A DNA stretch of 15,965 nt from Candidatus Bipolaricaulota bacterium (GCA_021163465.1 JAGGWU010000175.1:1-15965), one strand, 5' to 3'. Shown: positions 6,986-14,631, counted from the stretch's first letter. Program-made: numbers and translations. Notes: a model not told the origin generated them from the sequence alone.

Positions 6986-8527
6986 TCACTCCCGATAGAG
7001 GAGGTCGAGGTGGAGCTCCATGGTGAGGTCGAGCACGAGGCCCTTTACGTCCTTCTTGGCCACCACATAGGCCTGCTGGATGTTGGCCCAAAGCGGGATC
7101 CACATGACGTCATAAGCAGAGAGAATCTGAATAGCCTGGTAGAGCTTGGCGGCCTTCTCATCATTCACCGTGGAGAGGGCTACCTCCATGATGCGCTTGT
7201 AGGCGGGGTAGTTGGGGTGATGGTTGAAGAAGGTGCCCAGTCCCTCCGGGGCGCCGGTGGTCCAGGGCTCCAAGAAGTTGGAGGCCTCGAGGTAGTCCGG
7301 GTACCACCCCAGGAGGAACATATCGAAGCCGCCCTGGGACATCCGTTCGGTGTAGGCGCCCCACTCCAGGGACTGGACGGTGACCTCCACCATGCCGGTC
7401 TCCTCGATGGCCTGTTTGAGGACCGCGGCCACATCGGCCTCGGTGGTCCCGTAGTGCTTGGGGGTGTACCACAGGTTCACCTTGAGCTTGTTCTCCTCGG
7501 AGTAACCGGCCAGGCGGAGGAGCTCCCGGGCCTTTTCCAGGTCCCGCTTGGGGAAGACGTCGATGGAAGCGCCGGCGGGGGGTAGGCCCTTTGGCACCAT
7601 GGTATAAATGGGCTTGTTCAGGTTGGAGAACACCAGCTTGCAGATGGCGTCACGGTCCACGGCGTAGGCGATGGCCTGGCGTACGAAGACGTTGTCCACC
7701 GGAGGCTGGGTGACGTTGAAGAGCATGTAACGGATGGAAGCGCTGGGCCCGGCGATCACCTGGAGATCCGGGTTCTTCTGGAGGTCGATGAGGTCGATGG
7801 GGTTGAAGGTGCGGAAGGCCACATCGATGTCCCCCGCCTCGATGGCCGCGCGCAGGGCGGCGGCATCCGCATACATCGCCCAGACGATCTTCTTGGTCTT
7901 GGCCTTCTTGCCGAAGTAGGTATCCACCGCCTCCAGGACCACGCGCTCATCCGGCACGTATTCCACGATCCGGTAAGGGCCGAGGCCCACGTAGTCTTGG
8001 CCGGTCTCGCAGAACTTGTCCTCAGGGGCCTTGGCATAGATCAGGGCCGGGATCACGTTGTCGGCCATCCGAATGAGGAACGTACGATCGGGATACTTCA
8101 GGTAGATCCTTACGGTGAGGTCATCCACCACCTCGATCCGGTCGATCGGGTCCTTGATCAAGAAGACACCGCCCTCGGGACCATCAAGGCGCATGGTGCG
8201 CTCCAGGGCCCACTTCACCACCTTAGCGTCACAAGGCGTGCCATCCCAGAACGTTAGCCCCGGGCGGATGTGGAAGGTGTAGACCATGGCATCGTCGGAG
8301 ATCTCCCAGGACTCGGCCACAGCGGGGATCACCTTGTTGGTCCCGGGCTCAAGCCCCACCAGGGCCCTGGTGGTGTGACGCAAGATGTGCCAGGTGAAGT
8401 GGTCATAGGAGTTAGCGAACGCAAGTTGGGTAATGCGGTCCGTGGTCCCCAGGATCAAGATATCCTTCTGCGCCCAAGCTCCAACCGCCAACCCAAGGAT
8501 AAGCAAAGCGACGAAAAGTTTTCTCAT
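6986..8527 (-). CDS. ABC transporter substrate-binding protein, family 5 (peptide/nickel type)
   Basis: Extracytoplasmic solute receptor of the SBP_bac_5 family, 513 residues. The start (MRKLFVALLILGLAVGAWA, then QKDI) is a classical cleavable signal peptide with no lipobox cysteine, so the mature protein is probably free in the periplasm. Family hallmarks follow: an N-terminal ALVGLEPGTNKVIPAVAESWEIS segment, YTFHIRPGLTFWDGTP, FNVTQPPVDNVFVRQAIAYAVDRDAI and DMFLLGWYPDYLEASNFLEPW. I chose ATG 8527 because AGGAGG sits seven bases upstream; the in-frame GTG at 8533 overlaps that site. It lies downstream of dppB and dppC with its own promoter and a terminator behind it, which allows the excess of receptor over permease usual in such systems. 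The substrate (oligopeptide, nickel chelate or other) cannot be read from sequence. Confidence 0.94.
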   Translation of the reverse strand: MRKLFVALLILGLAVGAWAQKDILILGTTDRITQLAFANSYDHFTWHILRHTTRALVGLEPGTNKVIPAVAESWEISDDAMVYTFHIRPGLTFWDGTPCDAKVVKWALERTMRLDGPEGGVFLIKDPIDRIEVVDDLTVRIYLKYPDRTFLIRMADNVIPALIYAKAPEDKFCETGQDYVGLGPYRIVEYVPDERVVLEAVDTYFGKKAKTKKIVWAMYADAAALRAAIEAGDIDVAFRTFNPIDLIDLQKNPDLQVIAGPSASIRYMLFNVTQPPVDNVFVRQAIAYAVDRDAICKLVFSNLNKPIYTMVPKGLPPAGASIDVFPKRDLEKARELLRLAGYSEENKLKVNLWYTPKHYGTTEADVAAVLKQAIEETGMVEVTVQSLEWGAYTERMSQGGFDMFLLGWYPDYLEASNFLEPWTTGAPEGLGTFFNHHPNYPAYKRIMEVALSTVNDEKAAKLYQAIQILSAYDVMWIPLWANIQQAYVVAKKDVKGLVLDLTMELHLDLLYRE

Positions 8528-8534
8528 AACCACA

Positions 8535-8540
8535 CCTCCT
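8535..8540 (-). promoter_or_regulatory. Ribosome binding site of the binding-protein gene
   Basis: AGGAGG followed by TG, seven bases before ATG 8527. It rules out GTG 8533 as the start, since that codon lies within and beside the site. Confidence 0.8.
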
Positions 8541-8610
8541 TTGAGTTAGGGACCTTCAGCAGGGTTTCTTCCTCCTATCACCTCCCCGCTTCAAAATGGC
8601 CACAGATTTT

Positions 8611-8639
8611 ATTATAGCAGCCTTCCCGGACCCCGTTAA
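8611..8639 (-). promoter_or_regulatory. Sigma-70-type promoter for the substrate-binding protein gene
   Basis: TTAACG (4 of 6 bases of TTGACA), a 17-bp spacer and a perfect TATAAT lie in the 115-bp gap between dppC and the binding-protein gene, about 84 bp before its ATG. This would let the receptor be transcribed separately from, and more strongly than, the permease genes. Confidence 0.7.
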
Positions 8640-8642
8640 GCC

Positions 8643-9560
8643 TCAAGCCATCTTTTTCCGCCGCCGCTTGGGGTTGACCAAGTCGGAGATCCCCTCGCCG
8701 ATCAGGCCGAAGCCCAAGGAGAGCGACAAAATCATTAGCCCTGGGAAGGTAATGAGCCACCAGTACCCCGACTGCAAGAAGCGCTGGCCGTTTTGGATGT
8801 CGAACCCCCAGTCCGGGGCCGGCGGGGGAAGGCCATAGCCCAAGAACGACATGGCGGCTTCGGTGAGGATGGCATCGGCGATGTTGAAAGAGGAAACGGC
8901 CATGATGGCGTTCACCGTGTTGGGCGCGATGTGGCGCAGGAGGATCCGCCACCACGAAGCCCCCACCGAACGGGCTGCCTCTACGAAGGTCTGCTCCCGG
9001 ATCTGCAGCACTTCAGCCCGCGTGACGCGGAAGTAAGTGGGGATGTAAACCACCGCAATAGCCGTGATCATGGGCACCAGCCCCGGCTGCATCACCGCCA
9101 CCAGGGCGATGGCCAGGATCATGGAGGGGAAGGAATAAATGGCGTCCATGGTGAGGGAGAGGACCCGATCTAGAAGTCCTCCCGCGAAGCCCGATATCCA
9201 CCCGATTATCGACCCTATGGTGAGCGAGATGGCGATGGAGGAGAACGCCACCACGATGGGCGCCCAGCCCCCCGAGATCACGCGGCTGAACACGTCCCGT
9301 TGGAGGTGATCTGTCCCCATCCAGTGTTGGGCCGATGGAGGAGCCAAACGTGGGAATTCCCGATAGGTCTTCTCGGGGTTGTACGGGGGGATCAACCGGG
9401 TAAGGCCATAGGGATCCTCTTTGTTCCCGGTGGGGCCACATATTATGGCCATGAGGATGTGGGCGATCACGATGGCCAGCCCCACCTGGAGGAGGCGCTG
9501 ACGCCTGACCGGGCGCAAAGCCCTGAAAATCGGGGCGAAAAGGATTTGGGATACCCGCAT
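8643..9560 (-). CDS. dppC: Dipeptide/oligopeptide ABC transporter permease, DppC type
   Basis: Inner-membrane permease, 305 residues, that pairs with DppB to form the translocation channel. It has a cytoplasmic N-terminus, a first membrane helix (about 24-41) and a periplasmic loop with HWMGTDHLQRDVFSRVI, the DppC hallmark. The transmembrane core follows, with the EAA loop at 194-213 (EAARSVGASWWRILLRHIAP) that contacts the ATPase, and the ending GLIGEGISDLVNPK. The frame is open to 9668, but ATG 9560 is used: it overlaps the dppB stop as TGATG, has GAGGT five bases upstream and starts the homologous region. The usual dppD/dppF ATPase genes do not follow; the binding-protein gene does. Confidence 0.94.
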   Translation of the reverse strand: MRVSQILFAPIFRALRPVRRQRLLQVGLAIVIAHILMAIICGPTGNKEDPYGLTRLIPPYNPEKTYREFPRLAPPSAQHWMGTDHLQRDVFSRVISGGWAPIVVAFSSIAISLTIGSIIGWISGFAGGLLDRVLSLTMDAIYSFPSMILAIALVAVMQPGLVPMITAIAVVYIPTYFRVTRAEVLQIREQTFVEAARSVGASWWRILLRHIAPNTVNAIMAVSSFNIADAILTEAAMSFLGYGLPPPAPDWGFDIQNGQRFLQSGYWWLITFPGLMILSLSLGFGLIGEGISDLVNPKRRRKKMA

Positions 9561-10579
9561 CAGTACCTCACTCTCGGATCGATGATCGAATAGAGGATGT
9601 CCACGATGAGGTTGATGGTGGCGATGAAGATCCCGATGAACACGATCGTTCCTTGTATCGCGTTCCAATCCCTAGCGTCCAGGCTCCTCACCAGAAACCC
9701 CCCGACCCCCGGCCAAGAGAACACCGTCTCGGTGAGCACCGCTCCACCCATAAGAATCGCGAACTGAAGCCCCATCACCGTGACGATGGGTATCAAGGCG
9801 TTACGTAGCGCGTGCTTGAGGATAACGATTCGTTCCTTGAGCCCTTTGGAGCGGGCGGTGGTGATGTAGTCGGCGTCCAGGACCTCCAGCATCGCCGCCC
9901 GGGTCATCCGTCCCAGGAAACCGGTGAGGGCGATTCCCAACGTCACCGCGGGGAGGATTAGATGTTTGAGCACATCCAAAAGGAGCTTTCCGTCACGCAG
10001 GATGATGGCATCCAAAAGATAAAACCGGGTTATGGGACGGAAGGTATACGCGTAGATTCCCGTGACCCGCTTCGCCACCGGGAGCCAACCGAGCTGCACG
10101 GCGAAGATCATCTGGAGCATGAGGCCCAACCAGAAGATGGGGATGGCGAAGGACCCGATGTGAAAGACGCGGATCACGTGATCCGCGGTCTTATCCGCCC
10201 TCACCGCGGCCCATATCCCGGTGGTGATGCCGAAGAGGGCCGCGAAAAACATCCCCCAGACGGACAGTTCTAACGTAGCGGGAAGGCGGGTGAAGAGCTC
10301 CTGCGTCACAGGCTTTCCCGTGCGGGAAGATTTTCCAAAATCCAACCGTACTACCTGGGCGAGGTAGTTCAGGTACTGGATATGTAAAGGTTTATCCAGT
10401 CCCCACTCCTTCCGTCGTTCTTCGATAAGCTGGGGGGATACATTGCGCCCACCGAGCATGGCCAATACCGGGTCGCCGGGCATCAACCGCAGCATGAGGA
10501 AAACAGCGGTAAGGAGGACAAACACCATCGGGATGGTGAGGAGAACACGTTGTATGATGTATTTGCCTACACCACCCAT
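9560..10579 (-). CDS. dppB: Dipeptide/oligopeptide ABC transporter permease, DppB type
   Basis: Inner-membrane permease, 339 residues. Family features: first helix (about 8-30) followed by RLMPGDPV, RRKEWGLDKPLHIQYLNYL, LDFGKSS, a helix-rich core, the EAA loop at 237-261 (DYITTARSKGLKER and onward) and the ending ATINLIVDILYSIIDPRVRY. ATG 10579 has AGGAGGT a few bases upstream. The TGA shares one base with the dppC start, implying coupled translation and a 1:1 heterodimer. It lies 186 bp after a LarA-family gene on the same strand, with a hairpin between them, so whether the two share an mRNA is open. Confidence 0.95.
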   Translation of the reverse strand: MGGVGKYIIQRVLLTIPMVFVLLTAVFLMLRLMPGDPVLAMLGGRNVSPQLIEERRKEWGLDKPLHIQYLNYLAQVVRLDFGKSSRTGKPVTQELFTRLPATLELSVWGMFFAALFGITTGIWAAVRADKTADHVIRVFHIGSFAIPIFWLGLMLQMIFAVQLGWLPVAKRVTGIYAYTFRPITRFYLLDAIILRDGKLLLDVLKHLILPAVTLGIALTGFLGRMTRAAMLEVLDADYITTARSKGLKERIVILKHALRNALIPIVTVMGLQFAILMGGAVLTETVFSWPGVGGFLVRSLDARDWNAIQGTIVFIGIFIATINLIVDILYSIIDPRVRY

Positions 10580-10638
10580 CGAACCTCCTGGACGGCAACA
10601 AGCTTACCGAGCCAGCCGATCTTTGCAAGACCAAAGGG

Positions 10639-10672
10639 ACACAGGGACCGGGACTGCCCTCGGTCCCCGTGT
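10639..10672 (-). repeat. Inverted repeat/hairpin between larA and dppB (possible attenuator or weak terminator)
   Basis: On the minus strand ACACGGGGACCG and CGGTCCCTGTGT can pair over 12 bp, with one G-U wobble, around a 10-base loop. It is followed by CCCTTTGGTCTTG, which is not a proper U tract. The 186-bp gap between larA (ends 10766) and dppB (starts 10579) otherwise shows no gene, tRNA or convincing promoter. The hairpin could partly end transcription, stabilise an mRNA end or bind a regulator. Confidence 0.55.
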
Positions 10673-10765
10673 CGGATCACAGCGAAGCCGTATGCGCCAA
10701 CCTCCCCGCTAGGTAGTCCGCCCGTGGAGGGGACTTACGGCCCAGATACAACCGCCATCCCCGGG

Positions 10766-12019
10766 TCAGGGAGGGCTCACGGGAAAAGTGTCGTTCCCAT
10801 GTGGCATTACGAGTACAGAAAAATTGGGGCCGAACGTCTCCCGGGCCAGGTCCAGCGCTTCGGCCACCGATGACACGGGCTCGATCCCCAGCGACCGCAC
10901 CTCTTCCGGGGAAAGCGAGGAAAGGAGGAGGTGCCTGATGCCCCTTTTGCGATCCAAGGCGAAGAAGTAAGCCTTATGTCCCCCGATCTTGAACCCCTCC
11001 TCTTTCATGATCTCCATGACGCCGTCGAGATCTCGGGCCCTGCGTGCCCAATCGGCAAACACAGGGTGACCGATGCCATCGCGGCATTCCGCGATCAAAA
11101 GTATCATTCCCCCGTCCTTTACCGCCCGGGCGGCGTTGAAGATGGCCTTGTGGGCCTGGTAGAGGTTGATGTCCTTGGGGTAGCCGCCGGGAGAGGTGAT
11201 GACGAGATCGGCACGTTGGGGGACCTTCACTTGAAAGATGCTGTCCCAAAACGCAACCCCTGCACGATGGGCCTCTATGGGATCGCCCACAAAGAACCGC
11301 AAAGGCGTCCCATCACCCGAAAGCACCACATCCACGATGGCCAAGACCCCGACCATCCCCACCGCCTCCCGCATTTCCCGGTGGATGGGGTTCGCTTCGT
11401 AAACACAAGCGTAGGCGCTGGGTTCAACGAGCCGCATATGATTCAGTCGGATGGTCTCGGCCCCCGCCACCCCGGGGAGGATCATCTTCGGTCCCCCGGA
11501 GTAGCCCGCGAAATAGTGCATCCCGATGTGACCTATGGTTATGATGTGATCGGCTTCGCACACCAAGCGGTTAACCTCCACCGGAGTCCCCAGGGAGGTG
11601 GTTCCCACCCGCACGAGCTCCCCTTCGGCATCGTGGACCACGACCCGGAAGAGGTTCCGGAACTCCCCGAGGATCGCGGCGAGCTCATCGGGCCGGGTGG
11701 CCCGGTGGGTCCCGGTGGCGATCAGAACGATCACATCCCGAGGGGAAAGCCTTCGGGCAAGCCGCCCCCAGACCTCCCGCAGGATCGCTTCGGTGGGGAG
11801 CTTGCGGGTGTGGTCGGGGACGATGAAGAGGAGCCGTTTCCCCTTCTCGATGACCTCCTCAAGCGGCGCGGGGAGGCCGTGAGGTGACGCCCACGCGGAA
11901 GCGAAAGCCGCCGCGAACGAAGGGGAAGAGACGGGAGCGGATCTTATCTCCCCCGCGAAGTTAGCGTCGGGGATGGAGAAACGGATGTACCCATCCCCAT
12001 ATCCCAAGGCAAATTCCAT
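10766..12019 (-). CDS. larA: LarA-family nickel-pincer (lactate) racemase or epimerase
   Basis: LarA enzymes racemise 2-hydroxyacids using a nickel-pincer nucleotide (NPN) bound covalently to a lysine. The 417-residue protein has PDHTRKLP (D69, R72), ATGTHR (H105), HYFAGYSGGPKMILPG (H168, K178) and NHMR (H194). Gaps D-to-R 3, H-to-K 10 and K-to-H 16 are the same as those I recall for Lactobacillus plantarum LarA D72/R75, H174/K184 and K184/H200. So the cofactor lysine and nickel histidine are in place and activity is likely. The family also acts on malate, other hydroxyacids and sugar derivatives, so lactate is only one candidate. No larB, larC or larE cofactor genes are visible. The ATG follows the preceding stop by 5 bp with only a weak GAG site, which suggests coupled translation with the small secreted protein upstream. 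The dppBC permeases follow. Confidence 0.92.
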   Translation of the reverse strand: MEFALGYGDGYIRFSIPDANFAGEIRSAPVSSPSFAAAFASAWASPHGLPAPLEEVIEKGKRLLFIVPDHTRKLPTEAILREVWGRLARRLSPRDVIVLIATGTHRATRPDELAAILGEFRNLFRVVVHDAEGELVRVGTTSLGTPVEVNRLVCEADHIITIGHIGMHYFAGYSGGPKMILPGVAGAETIRLNHMRLVEPSAYACVYEANPIHREMREAVGMVGVLAIVDVVLSGDGTPLRFFVGDPIEAHRAGVAFWDSIFQVKVPQRADLVITSPGGYPKDINLYQAHKAIFNAARAVKDGGMILLIAECRDGIGHPVFADWARRARDLDGVMEIMKEEGFKIGGHKAYFFALDRKRGIRHLLLSSLSPEEVRSLGIEPVSSVAEALDLARETFGPNFSVLVMPHGNDTFPVSPP

Positions 12020-12024
12020 CGAGC

Positions 12025-12441
12025 TCAGCGTTCCGGCGGCGCGCCTTCCACCAGGGTCAGTTTGAAGGTGAAGTCGCCCAGCGACAGGGCAAGGCTTATG
12101 TAGCCCCCTGTGAGTTCCAGGCCCTCAAGGGAGAAGTGAAGGGGGCCTAGCTGGGTGGGCGTGGCGCCCTCGGGGATGCGGAAGGCCGCCCCGCCGGAGA
12201 TCCCCAGGGCCCCGAGGGAACCCTCCAGGGTGATCTCGTGGCCCACTAAGGTCGAGCCTTCCAAGGACCAAACCGTGGTGAGCTCCCAACCCTCGGCGAG
12301 GCCGAGGTTGAGGGTGAGGGAGCTCATGGGATCCGGGTACCCTCCCAGGGTGAGGGTGGTATCCCACATACCCGAGATGTCCATGGCCATCCCGGCGAAG
12401 CCGAGAAGAAGGACCCCCGCAGTAAGCGCTCCTCGACGCAT
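12025..12441 (-). CDS. Small secreted beta-rich protein of unknown function
   Basis: A 138-residue protein with a signal peptide (MRRGALTAGVLLLGFAGMAM) and a mature part of alternating hydrophobic and polar residues rich in Gly, Leu, Ser and Thr (for example SSLTLNLGLAEGWELTTVWS). This suggests successive amphipathic beta strands, as in outer-membrane or surface beta proteins. It has no cysteine and no motif I recognise. ATG 12441 is chosen because AGGAGG lies five bases upstream; GTG 12447 overlaps that site. It is first in its operon, behind a recognisable promoter, and ends 5 bp before larA. The close coupling hints at a shared condition or substrate, but I do not assign a function. Confidence 0.82.
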   Translation of the reverse strand: MRRGALTAGVLLLGFAGMAMDISGMWDTTLTLGGYPDPMSSLTLNLGLAEGWELTTVWSLEGSTLVGHEITLEGSLGALGISGGAAFRIPEGATPTQLGPLHFSLEGLELTGGYISLALSLGDFTFKLTLVEGAPPER

Positions 12442-12466
12442 CTTCACCTCCTAAACCCTGAATCCC

Positions 12467-12495
12467 ATCATACCCGAGATGCCAATCGAGGTGAA
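12467..12495 (-). promoter_or_regulatory. Promoter of the secreted protein-larA operon
   Basis: TTCACC (4 of 6), a 17-bp spacer and TATGAT (5 of 6) on the minus strand, placing transcription start about 20 bp before the ATG at 12441 with the AGGAGG site between. It is divergent from the SurA-like gene's promoter. Confidence 0.6.
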
Positions 12496-12504
12496 GGTCC
12501 CCGG

Positions 12505-12533
12505 TTGACGTCCCAGCCGCTTGGGGTGAGAAT
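12505..12533 (+). promoter_or_regulatory. Promoter of the SurA-like gene
   Basis: TTGACG (5 of 6), a 17-bp spacer and GAGAAT (4 of 6) on the plus strand, about 30 bp before GTG 12562. The -10 box covers the candidate ATG at 12532, which argues against starting there. The two divergent promoters lie about 10 bp apart within the 120-bp gap, so one regulator could act on both. Confidence 0.5.
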
Positions 12534-12561
12534 GGCGAAACCAAAGGAAGGGGTGAGTTCC

Positions 12562-13269
12562 GTGAGAAAGCTTTTCTTGATCGTTTTTGTGTTCCTCCCT
12601 TTCGCAGCCCTGGCCCAACCCCCCTTGCAGACGCCATCGGTGGTGGCAGTGGTCAACGGGGAGGAGATCACCAAGCCCGAGCTCGACCGGCTTACTGACA
12701 TCCCGAGGATCGTTTTCTCGCTTTACCAACAGTACCCCCGCTTCGCCCAGGTCCTCCTTACCACCGAGGAGGGAAAGGCCCTCCTCAAGGCATACGAACG
12801 TGATGTGCTGGAGAGCATGATCCGGTGGCATCTCTTGGTCCAGGAGGCCCGTACCCGCGGCCTGACGGTGCCGGAAGAGGCCCTAAACTCAAGGGTAGAC
12901 GCCACGATCCAGGAGATCCTAAAGCGGAACCAGTTAACCGAGGAACAACTTTCCGAAATCCTCAAGGCTCAGGGGGGCCAGACCTTGGAGGAGTTCCGGA
13001 CCCAGATCAGAGAGGAGATCGAGGAACAGATGTTGATAGACTTGCTCAAGGATTCCGTCGTTGCTCAGGTCTCGGTGACCGAGGAAGAGATCGAAGCTTA
13101 TTACGAAGAACATCGGGACTCCTTCGCAGACGCGGAAGGGAACGTAAAGCCCCTGGATGAGGTCGGGGGGGAGATCTTAACGGCGCTTATGAAACAGAAA
13201 AAGGACGCGTGCTGGAAGGAGTTCATAGAAAAACTACGAAAAGAAGCAGAAGTGGTAATTTTCCTTTAA
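12562..13269 (+). CDS. SurA-N-type secreted chaperone without a parvulin domain
   Basis: A 235-residue exported protein of the SurA/PrsA chaperone group. From GTG 12562 it has a clean signal peptide (MRKLFLIVFVFLPFAALA, then QPP) and GGGGTGA five bases upstream. Earlier starts at 12505 and 12532 would bury the signal and lie in the promoter. The mature part has VVAVVNGEEITKPELDRL (27-44), the typical opening of SurA_N domains, then a long helical region (about 65-165). At VTEEEIEAYYEEHRDSF (172-188), where family members normally enter the parvulin peptidyl-prolyl isomerase domain, it passes almost directly to the closing helices (LDEVGGEILTALMKQKKDACWKEFIEKLRKEA). So it keeps the clamp-like chaperone part but lacks the isomerase. 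Likely role: holding unfolded secreted or outer-membrane proteins. It has a single mature cysteine (C217). It is the only plus-strand gene and converges on the DUF1015 gene. Confidence 0.88.
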   Translation: MRKLFLIVFVFLPFAALAQPPLQTPSVVAVVNGEEITKPELDRLTDIPRIVFSLYQQYPRFAQVLLTTEEGKALLKAYERDVLESMIRWHLLVQEARTRGLTVPEEALNSRVDATIQEILKRNQLTEEQLSEILKAQGGQTLEEFRTQIREEIEEQMLIDLLKDSVVAQVSVTEEEIEAYYEEHRDSFADAEGNVKPLDEVGGEILTALMKQKKDACWKEFIEKLRKEAEVVIFL

Positions 13270-13273
13270 AAAG

Positions 13274-13302
13274 AGAACCGGGGGCGCCGCGCCCCCGGTT
13301 CT
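13274..13302. terminator. Bidirectional intrinsic terminator between convergent genes
   Basis: AGAACCGGGGGCG and CGCCCCCGGTTCT form a perfect 13-bp stem with a CCG loop. The plus strand continues TTTCC and the minus strand CTCTTTTTAAAG, so both directions have a T-rich exit, the minus side better. It starts 5 bp after the SurA-like stop and ends 9 bp before the DUF1015 stop. Confidence 0.92.
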
Positions 13303-13311
13303 TTCCTCGAT

Positions 13312-14610
13312 TCACGTCTTCCTTATTTCCATCTTCATCGCGACAAGCCCTGTTAGGAGCTTGGGGTAGAAATCCGTGGACTTTTGGGGCATGCGTTCGC
13401 CCACATCCGCCACTGCCAATACATCCCCTACCTGGGTGGGATTGAGGAGAATGCCGAGCTGGGCCTTTCCTTGATCCACCGCCTCGATAACCCTTTCGGC
13501 GTAGGGGGTGAAGTCCACGTTCGTTTGCCTGGCCAGCGCCTCGGCGTCGATCCCCAGCAGCCTCTCCAAGATCGCGGCGTGGAGGATCGAGACATCCGAC
13601 CGCTTCCACTCCAGGGGCTTTTCCCCGGGAACGAGCCTTTGGATGTCTGTATCGTCCCTGAGGACCGCGGCGTGGAATTTACCCTCTGAGTAGAACACGA
13701 ACACGTGTTCCCTGCCGAGCCCGGCGGTGAGCCTTTCCCGGGCTTCCTCCAGGGAACCCAGGGACTCCACCCGGAAATCCCCCTCGAGCGCCTTCAGGAA
13801 CTCCCCGTAGTCAAATCCGGGGAGGGAGTGGACGATGCGGTGGATGGGCCGGATCACGAGCCCGGGCTCCTCGGTGTTCACCAAGGTTACCATCCTGGAG
13901 GTGAAGGTCTCGGGGGGAACCGGCACCCAGCCCTTCCGGAAGCATTCCTCCATGAAGACCTTGGCGGTCTCGAACCGGTGGTGACCGTCGGCGATGTAGG
14001 CTTGGAGGGGCCGCAGCGTCTCTTTCGTCGCCTCGATCACCGCAGGATCGGTGATCCTCCAGAGCAGGTGTTCGTTCCCGAAGTCATCGGTGGCCCGCAT
14101 ATCCGGTTCTTTCCCGGCGATCGCTTCGGAGACGGCTTTGGAGGCCGCAAGCGAGGGATCGCGGTACAGGAGGAAGACGTGGCCGAAGTTGGCCTCACAG
14201 GCCCGCAAAAGCTTCAGCCGGTCCTCCTTGGGGCCCTTCAGCGTCCGCTCGTGGGCCTTGACCCCGCTTTCCCGGAGGTCGATGAGGGCCACGAAGCCCT
14301 TGCGGGTATGGGCTTTTCCGTCCCACTCGAACCGTTGCCAGTAGGCGTAGATCCCCGGCTCGGGATCTTGGACCAGTATCCCGTCCGCAAGCCACTCCCG
14401 GAAGGTCTCGGCCCGGCGGAGGTACTCGGCGTCGTCGGCCGGGGGGACCTTTCCCCCGATCACCCGCACGATGTTGTAGGGCGAGCGATTCTTGTATTCC
14501 TCTTCCTCTTTGGGGCCGATCCGGTCATATGGCTGTGTGACCACCTTGGAGAGGTCCCCCACCGCGTCGAGGTTGTAACGGATCCCCCGGAAGGGGTGGA
14601 TCACCGCCAT
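13312..14610 (-). CDS. DUF1015 family protein, candidate free-serine kinase/phosphoserine enzyme
   Basis: A full-length DUF1015 (PF06245) protein, 432 residues, cytoplasmic with no signal or membrane segment. Visible family features are MAVIHPFRGIRYN at the start, VVTQPYDRI (about 23-31), YNIVRVIGG (45-53), HERTLKGPKEDRL (120-132), FLLYRD (146-151) and ADGHHRFETA with D208-G-H-H-R212. A DGHHR motif is also the active-site signature of ParB/sulfiredoxin-like free serine kinases (SerK of Thermococcus). I recall a Thermotoga DUF1015 protein reported as an ATP-dependent serine kinase, but cannot verify that here. It lies 21 bp after serA with its own AGGAGGGGAG ribosome site, and no serB phosphatase is visible. 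I infer a role at the serine/phosphoserine step. Family call is firm, function tentative. Confidence 0.93.
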   Translation of the reverse strand: MAVIHPFRGIRYNLDAVGDLSKVVTQPYDRIGPKEEEEYKNRSPYNIVRVIGGKVPPADDAEYLRRAETFREWLADGILVQDPEPGIYAYWQRFEWDGKAHTRKGFVALIDLRESGVKAHERTLKGPKEDRLKLLRACEANFGHVFLLYRDPSLAASKAVSEAIAGKEPDMRATDDFGNEHLLWRITDPAVIEATKETLRPLQAYIADGHHRFETAKVFMEECFRKGWVPVPPETFTSRMVTLVNTEEPGLVIRPIHRIVHSLPGFDYGEFLKALEGDFRVESLGSLEEARERLTAGLGREHVFVFYSEGKFHAAVLRDDTDIQRLVPGEKPLEWKRSDVSILHAAILERLLGIDAEALARQTNVDFTPYAERVIEAVDQGKAQLGILLNPTQVGDVLAVADVGERMPQKSTDFYPKLLTGLVAMKMEIRKT

Positions 14611-14631
14611 CTCCCCTCCTTTTTGCGCCCG

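Noticed and set aside
8546..8581. An 11-codon GTG mini-frame upstream of the binding-protein gene (possible leader peptide)
   Set aside because: No properly spaced ribosome site for its GTG and no run of regulatory codons; a frame this short is expected by chance.
9561..9668. N-terminal extension of DppC
   Set aside because: Rich in His and Arg, overlapping the end of dppB, and unlike any permease start. ATG 9560 overlaps the dppB stop and has a ribosome site.
10580..10765. NikR operator or nickel riboswitch upstream of dppB
   Set aside because: I found no GTATGA-N16-TCATAC-type site. The only structure is the simple hairpin, which does not resemble a known metal riboswitch.
10931..11887. 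A 318-codon plus-strand frame
   Set aside because: It is antisense to larA, whose nickel-pincer residues are conserved; composition is typical of a shadow frame.
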